The notes under the pieces were generated by a model. The model searched no databases. It was not told the origin of the DNA and worked only from the letters and a program-made list of their open reading frames with translations. From Nocardioides jensenii JCM 1364 = NBRC 14755 (GTDB lineage: Bacteria > Actinomycetota > Actinomycetes > Propionibacteriales > Nocardioidaceae), in assembly GCF_001552535.1 (NCBI RefSeq), contig NZ_BCRJ01000070.1:1-51818 (forward strand): a stretch of 51,818 nt of DNA, written 5' to 3'. Each line of letters starts with the position of its first letter. Positions within the stretch are counted from its first letter, which is position 1. The position numbers and the translations under genes are program-made. Shown piece after piece: positions 48,957-51,818 of this stretch.

Positions 48957-51818
48957 TTGCTGACTCGAATCGCTGTCGTGAACCGTGGAGAGGCCGCGAT
49001 CCGGCTGATCCGTGCCGTGCGAGACCTCAACGCCGAGGGCGGTGGCCAGCTCACCACGATCGCTCTGTTCACCGACGACGAACGGTCGGCGATGTTCGCC
49101 CGCGAGGCCGACGAGGCCTACGGCATCGGTCCCGCCTCCGCGCGCCCCTACCTCGACCACGCGGTCCTCGAGCGCGCCCTGGTCGAGACCCGCGCCGACG
49201 CGGTCTGGGTCGGCTGGGGCTTCGTCGCCGAGGACCCGGCCTTCGCCGACCTCTGCGACCGATTGGGCGTCACGTTCATCGGCCCCTCCGGTGAGTCCAT
49301 GCGCAAGCTCGGCGACAAGATCGGCTCGAAGCTGATCGCCGAGGAGGTCGGGGTGCCCGTCGCCCCCTGGAGCCGTGGTGGCGTCGACACGCTCGAGGAG
49401 GCGCTGGCCTCCGCCGAGGAGGTCGGCTACCCCCTGATGCTCAAGGCCACTGCGGGCGGCGGCGGCCGCGGCATCCGCAAGGTTGAGAACGCCGCGGACC
49501 TCGAGGACGCCTACCAGCGCACCCGCGACGAGGCCGAGCGCGCGTTCGGCAGCGGCGTGGTCTTCCTCGAGCGGCTCGTCACCGGCGCGCGTCACGTCGA
49601 GGTGCAGCTGATCGCCGACGGGCAGGGTACGGCGTGGGCGCTCGGCGTACGCGACTGCTCGGTGCAGCGACGCAACCAGAAGGTGATCGAGGAGTCGGCC
49701 TCCCCGCTCCTCGACGAGGCCCAGGTCGCCGAGGTCAAGGAGTCGGCCGAACGCCTGGCACTCGCGGTCGACTACCGCGGCGCCGGCACCGTCGAGTTCC
49801 TCTACCACCCCGAGACGCGCACGTTCGCGTTCCTCGAGGTGAACACCCGGCTGCAGGTGGAGCACCCGATCACCGAGGTCACCACGGACGTCGACCTGGT
49901 CAAGGCCCAGCTCCTCGTCGCGGCCGGAGGCCGCCTGGAGGGCGAGCGCCCGGCCGAGGTCGGCCACGCCGTCGAGGCCCGGCTCAACGCCGAGGACCCC
50001 GACCGCGACTTTGCGCCCTCACCCGGACGCATCGCCCTGCTGGAGCTGCCCGCCGGTCCCGGAATCCGGGTCGACTCGGGCGTCGCGGAGGGCGACACGA
50101 TCCCCGCCGACTTCGACTCGATGATCGCCAAGGTGATCGCCTACGGCCGCACCCGTGCCGAGGCACTCGCCCGGCTGCGCCGCGCCATGGCCGACACCAC
50201 CGTCGTGATCGAGGGCGGCGCGACCAACAAGAGCTTCATCCTCGACCTGCTCGACCAGCCCGAGGTCGTCGACGGCAATGCAGTCGTCGACGGCAGCGCT
50301 GTCGGCTGGGCCGACACCGGGTGGATCGACCGGGTCCGCGCCGAGGGCCGGCTGGTCGCCCACCGGCACTCCGGGGTGGCCCTGGTGGCTGCGGCGATCG
50401 AGGCCTACGAGGACGAGGAGGCCGTCGAGATCGCCCGCCTCCTCGAGACCGCTCGCGGCGGTCGACCCCAGGTGCAGCACACCGTGGGACGGCCGGTCGA
50501 GCTCAAGCTGCGCGGCACCGTCTATCGAGTCACGGTGGTGCAGACCGGTCCCGAGACCTATCGGGTCACCGTGGCCCTCGGGGACCAGTCCGAGACGTTG
50601 ACGGCCTCCCTCGACCGGCTCGACGAGTTCCACGCCCGGCTCACGATCGAGGACCAGCGGTTCCGGCTGGTCAGCGCCACCCACGGGCCGATGCACCTCG
50701 TGGAGGTCGACGGTGTCGCCCATCGGGTCAGCCGTGACGAGGGTGGCGTCGTACGCTCCCCGGCGCCGGCGCTGGTCGTGGCCACGCCCGTGCGCGCGGG
50801 CGACGTGGTCGAGGCGGGCGCGCCCGTGCTGGTGCTCGAGTCGATGAAGATGGAGACCGTCCTCCACGCCCCCGTGGCCGGGACCGTGAAGGAGCTGTTG
50901 GTCACCACCGGATCGCAGGTCGAGACCGGCGCCCCGCTGCTCCGGCTCGAGCCCGACGCGGACGCCGACGCGACGCCGGCCACCGCAGCCGTGGGTGAGG
51001 CCCCGGGTCTCGACCTGCCGGTCAGCCGCGGCGAGGTGAGTCTCGAGGAGCGGGTACGCCGGGGGCGCGCGGACCTCAGCGCGATCCTGATGGGCTTCGA
51101 CCTCGACCAGAGGGCCGACCGCGGCGTGCTCGAGGACTACCTGAGCGCACGTGAGGCATTTCGTGCCGAGGGTGGAGACGTGCTGACCGACGAGCTCGCC
51201 CTGCTCGCCATGTTCGCCGACTTCGCCGAGCTCAGCCGCAACCGGCCGGCGGGGGAGCAGCTGCACACCGAGCTGCGGGTGCACAGCTCGCGCGAGCACT
51301 TCCACACCTACCTGCAGAGTCTCGACGTGGAGCGCGGCGGTCTGCCCGACGAGTTCCGGCAGCGTCTGGCCCGGGTGCTGGCCCACTACGGGGTGACCGA
51401 TCTCGACCGGACGCCGCAGCTGGACGAGGCGGTCTTCCGGGTCTTCCTCTCCCAGCAGCGGTTCGCCACCGACCTCGCGCTGGCCACGTCGCTGCTCGAG
51501 CGCTGGATGGCCGAGCCGCCGCCGGCCGCCGAGATCGGTGCCGGCGTGCGCGAGCTCCTCGACCGTCTCGTCCGCGCCACCCAGCTCCGGTTCCCCGTCG
51601 TCGGTGACCTGGCCCGCAGCGTGCGGTTCCGCTGGTTCGACCAGCCTGCCGTCGACGCCGAGCGCGCCGGCGTACTGGCCGCGGGGCGCAACGAGGCCGC
51701 GGCCCTGGCCGAGAACCCCGACCTCCCCGATCGCAATGCCCGCCTCGACGCCCTGGCCGACATCCCCGAGCAGATCGTCGGGTTCCTCGCGGAGCGGCTC
51801 GAGAACGGCATCCCTGCT
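48957..51818 (+). CDS. Biotin-dependent acyl-CoA carboxylase, biotin carboxylase-BCCP part (truncated by window edge)
   Basis: 954 codons remain open to the last base, so the protein is incomplete. A biotin carboxylase domain (1-460) has the ATP-grasp glycine loop KATAGGGGRGIRKV, the bicarbonate/Mg segment FLEVNTRLQVEHPITE and RLNAEDP. A biotinyl domain follows with the biotinylated lysine K631 in LESMKMETVL. After it comes an acidic linker and a helical region (LSAILMGFDLDQRADRG) of the kind that leads into a fused carboxyltransferase in actinobacterial single-chain carboxylases. Start TTG 48957 with AGGGAGG 6 bases ahead. Acetyl- or propionyl-CoA is the likely substrate. Confidence 0.88.
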   Translation, partial: MLTRIAVVNRGEAAIRLIRAVRDLNAEGGGQLTTIALFTDDERSAMFAREADEAYGIGPASARPYLDHAVLERALVETRADAVWVGWGFVAEDPAFADLCDRLGVTFIGPSGESMRKLGDKIGSKLIAEEVGVPVAPWSRGGVDTLEEALASAEEVGYPLMLKATAGGGGRGIRKVENAADLEDAYQRTRDEAERAFGSGVVFLERLVTGARHVEVQLIADGQGTAWALGVRDCSVQRRNQKVIEESASPLLDEAQVAEVKESAERLALAVDYRGAGTVEFLYHPETRTFAFLEVNTRLQVEHPITEVTTDVDLVKAQLLVAAGGRLEGERPAEVGHAVEARLNAEDPDRDFAPSPGRIALLELPAGPGIRVDSGVAEGDTIPADFDSMIAKVIAYGRTRAEALARLRRAMADTTVVIEGGATNKSFILDLLDQPEVVDGNAVVDGSAVGWADTGWIDRVRAEGRLVAHRHSGVALVAAAIEAYEDEEAVEIARLLETARGGRPQVQHTVGRPVELKLRGTVYRVTVVQTGPETYRVTVALGDQSETLTASLDRLDEFHARLTIEDQRFRLVSATHGPMHLVEVDGVAHRVSRDEGGVVRSPAPALVVATPVRAGDVVEAGAPVLVLESMKMETVLHAPVAGTVKELLVTTGSQVETGAPLLRLEPDADADATPATAAVGEAPGLDLPVSRGEVSLEERVRRGRADLSAILMGFDLDQRADRGVLEDYLSAREAFRAEGGDVLTDELALLAMFADFAELSRNRPAGEQLHTELRVHSSREHFHTYLQSLDVERGGLPDEFRQRLARVLAHYGVTDLDRTPQLDEAVFRVFLSQQRFATDLALATSLLERWMAEPPPAAEIGAGVRELLDRLVRATQLRFPVVGDLARSVRFRWFDQPAVDAERAGVLAAGRNEAAALAENPDLPDRNARLDALADIPEQIVGFLAERLENGIPA

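Overview
The window is high-GC actinobacterial chromosome. Signature families are a SenX3-RegX3/PhoU phosphate system, CarD, an F420-type LLM oxidoreductase, a mycothiol-isomerase-like DinB protein, an NnaR-type HemD/winged-helix regulator and a DUF4032 protein. Codon usage, GTG/TTG starts and the abundance of GTACG-containing words fit Nocardioides or a close relative; the genus is an inference.

Layout: 1-9.2 kb is a core block: regX3-senX3 divergent from phoU across a PHO box, then on the minus strand a secreted M4 metalloprotease, an XRE-type regulator, gpmA, an LpqE-like lipoprotein and a UbiA prenyltransferase, then carD (+). 9.3-18 kb is an eight-gene uptake and activation operon: Liv-type ABC transporter, acyl-CoA synthetase, LLM oxidoreductase and TetR regulator. 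18-29.2 kb is nitrate assimilation: narK, a molybdopterin nitrate reductase and its FAD/NAD electron donor, then nirB-nirD-nnaR-cbiX joined by 4-base overlaps. A GIDE-domain membrane protein sits beside narK. 29.2-34.5 kb returns to the core with ispF, cysS and rlmB, interrupted by a membrane-anchored sulfite-oxidase-fold molybdoenzyme and an SDR. 34.6-43.8 kb holds mixed genes: a membrane metallophosphoesterase, DUF4032, a GH13 amylase, soxR, tRNA-Thr(TGT), an acetyltransferase, a Gln-rich protein, a DinB-like protein, a lipoprotein and pdxY. 43.9-51.8 kb holds a GMC oxidoreductase/aldehyde dehydrogenase pair behind a KstR-type operator, a DODA-type dioxygenase, ung, and a biotin-dependent carboxylase that runs off the right edge.

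How it fits together: in Mycobacterium and Streptomyces the phosphate two-component genes, carD, ispD/ispF, cysS and rlmB lie near one another, so the window reads as that old backbone with two large catabolic or assimilatory cassettes inserted between carD and ispF. ispD is not in the window. The nitrate cluster is nearly self-contained: import, reduction to nitrite, reduction to ammonium, siroheme chelation and a dedicated regulator. narK and nirB share a promoter module.

The least expected non-coding signal is a dispersed palindromic repeat with core GAACGTCAGGGAGTATC, present at four places. Two copies have the same three-arm layout with a 32-base period and lie directly upstream of cysS and ung. 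Several transcription units also carry a TANNNT box 6-7 bases before the start codon, as expected of leaderless mRNAs.
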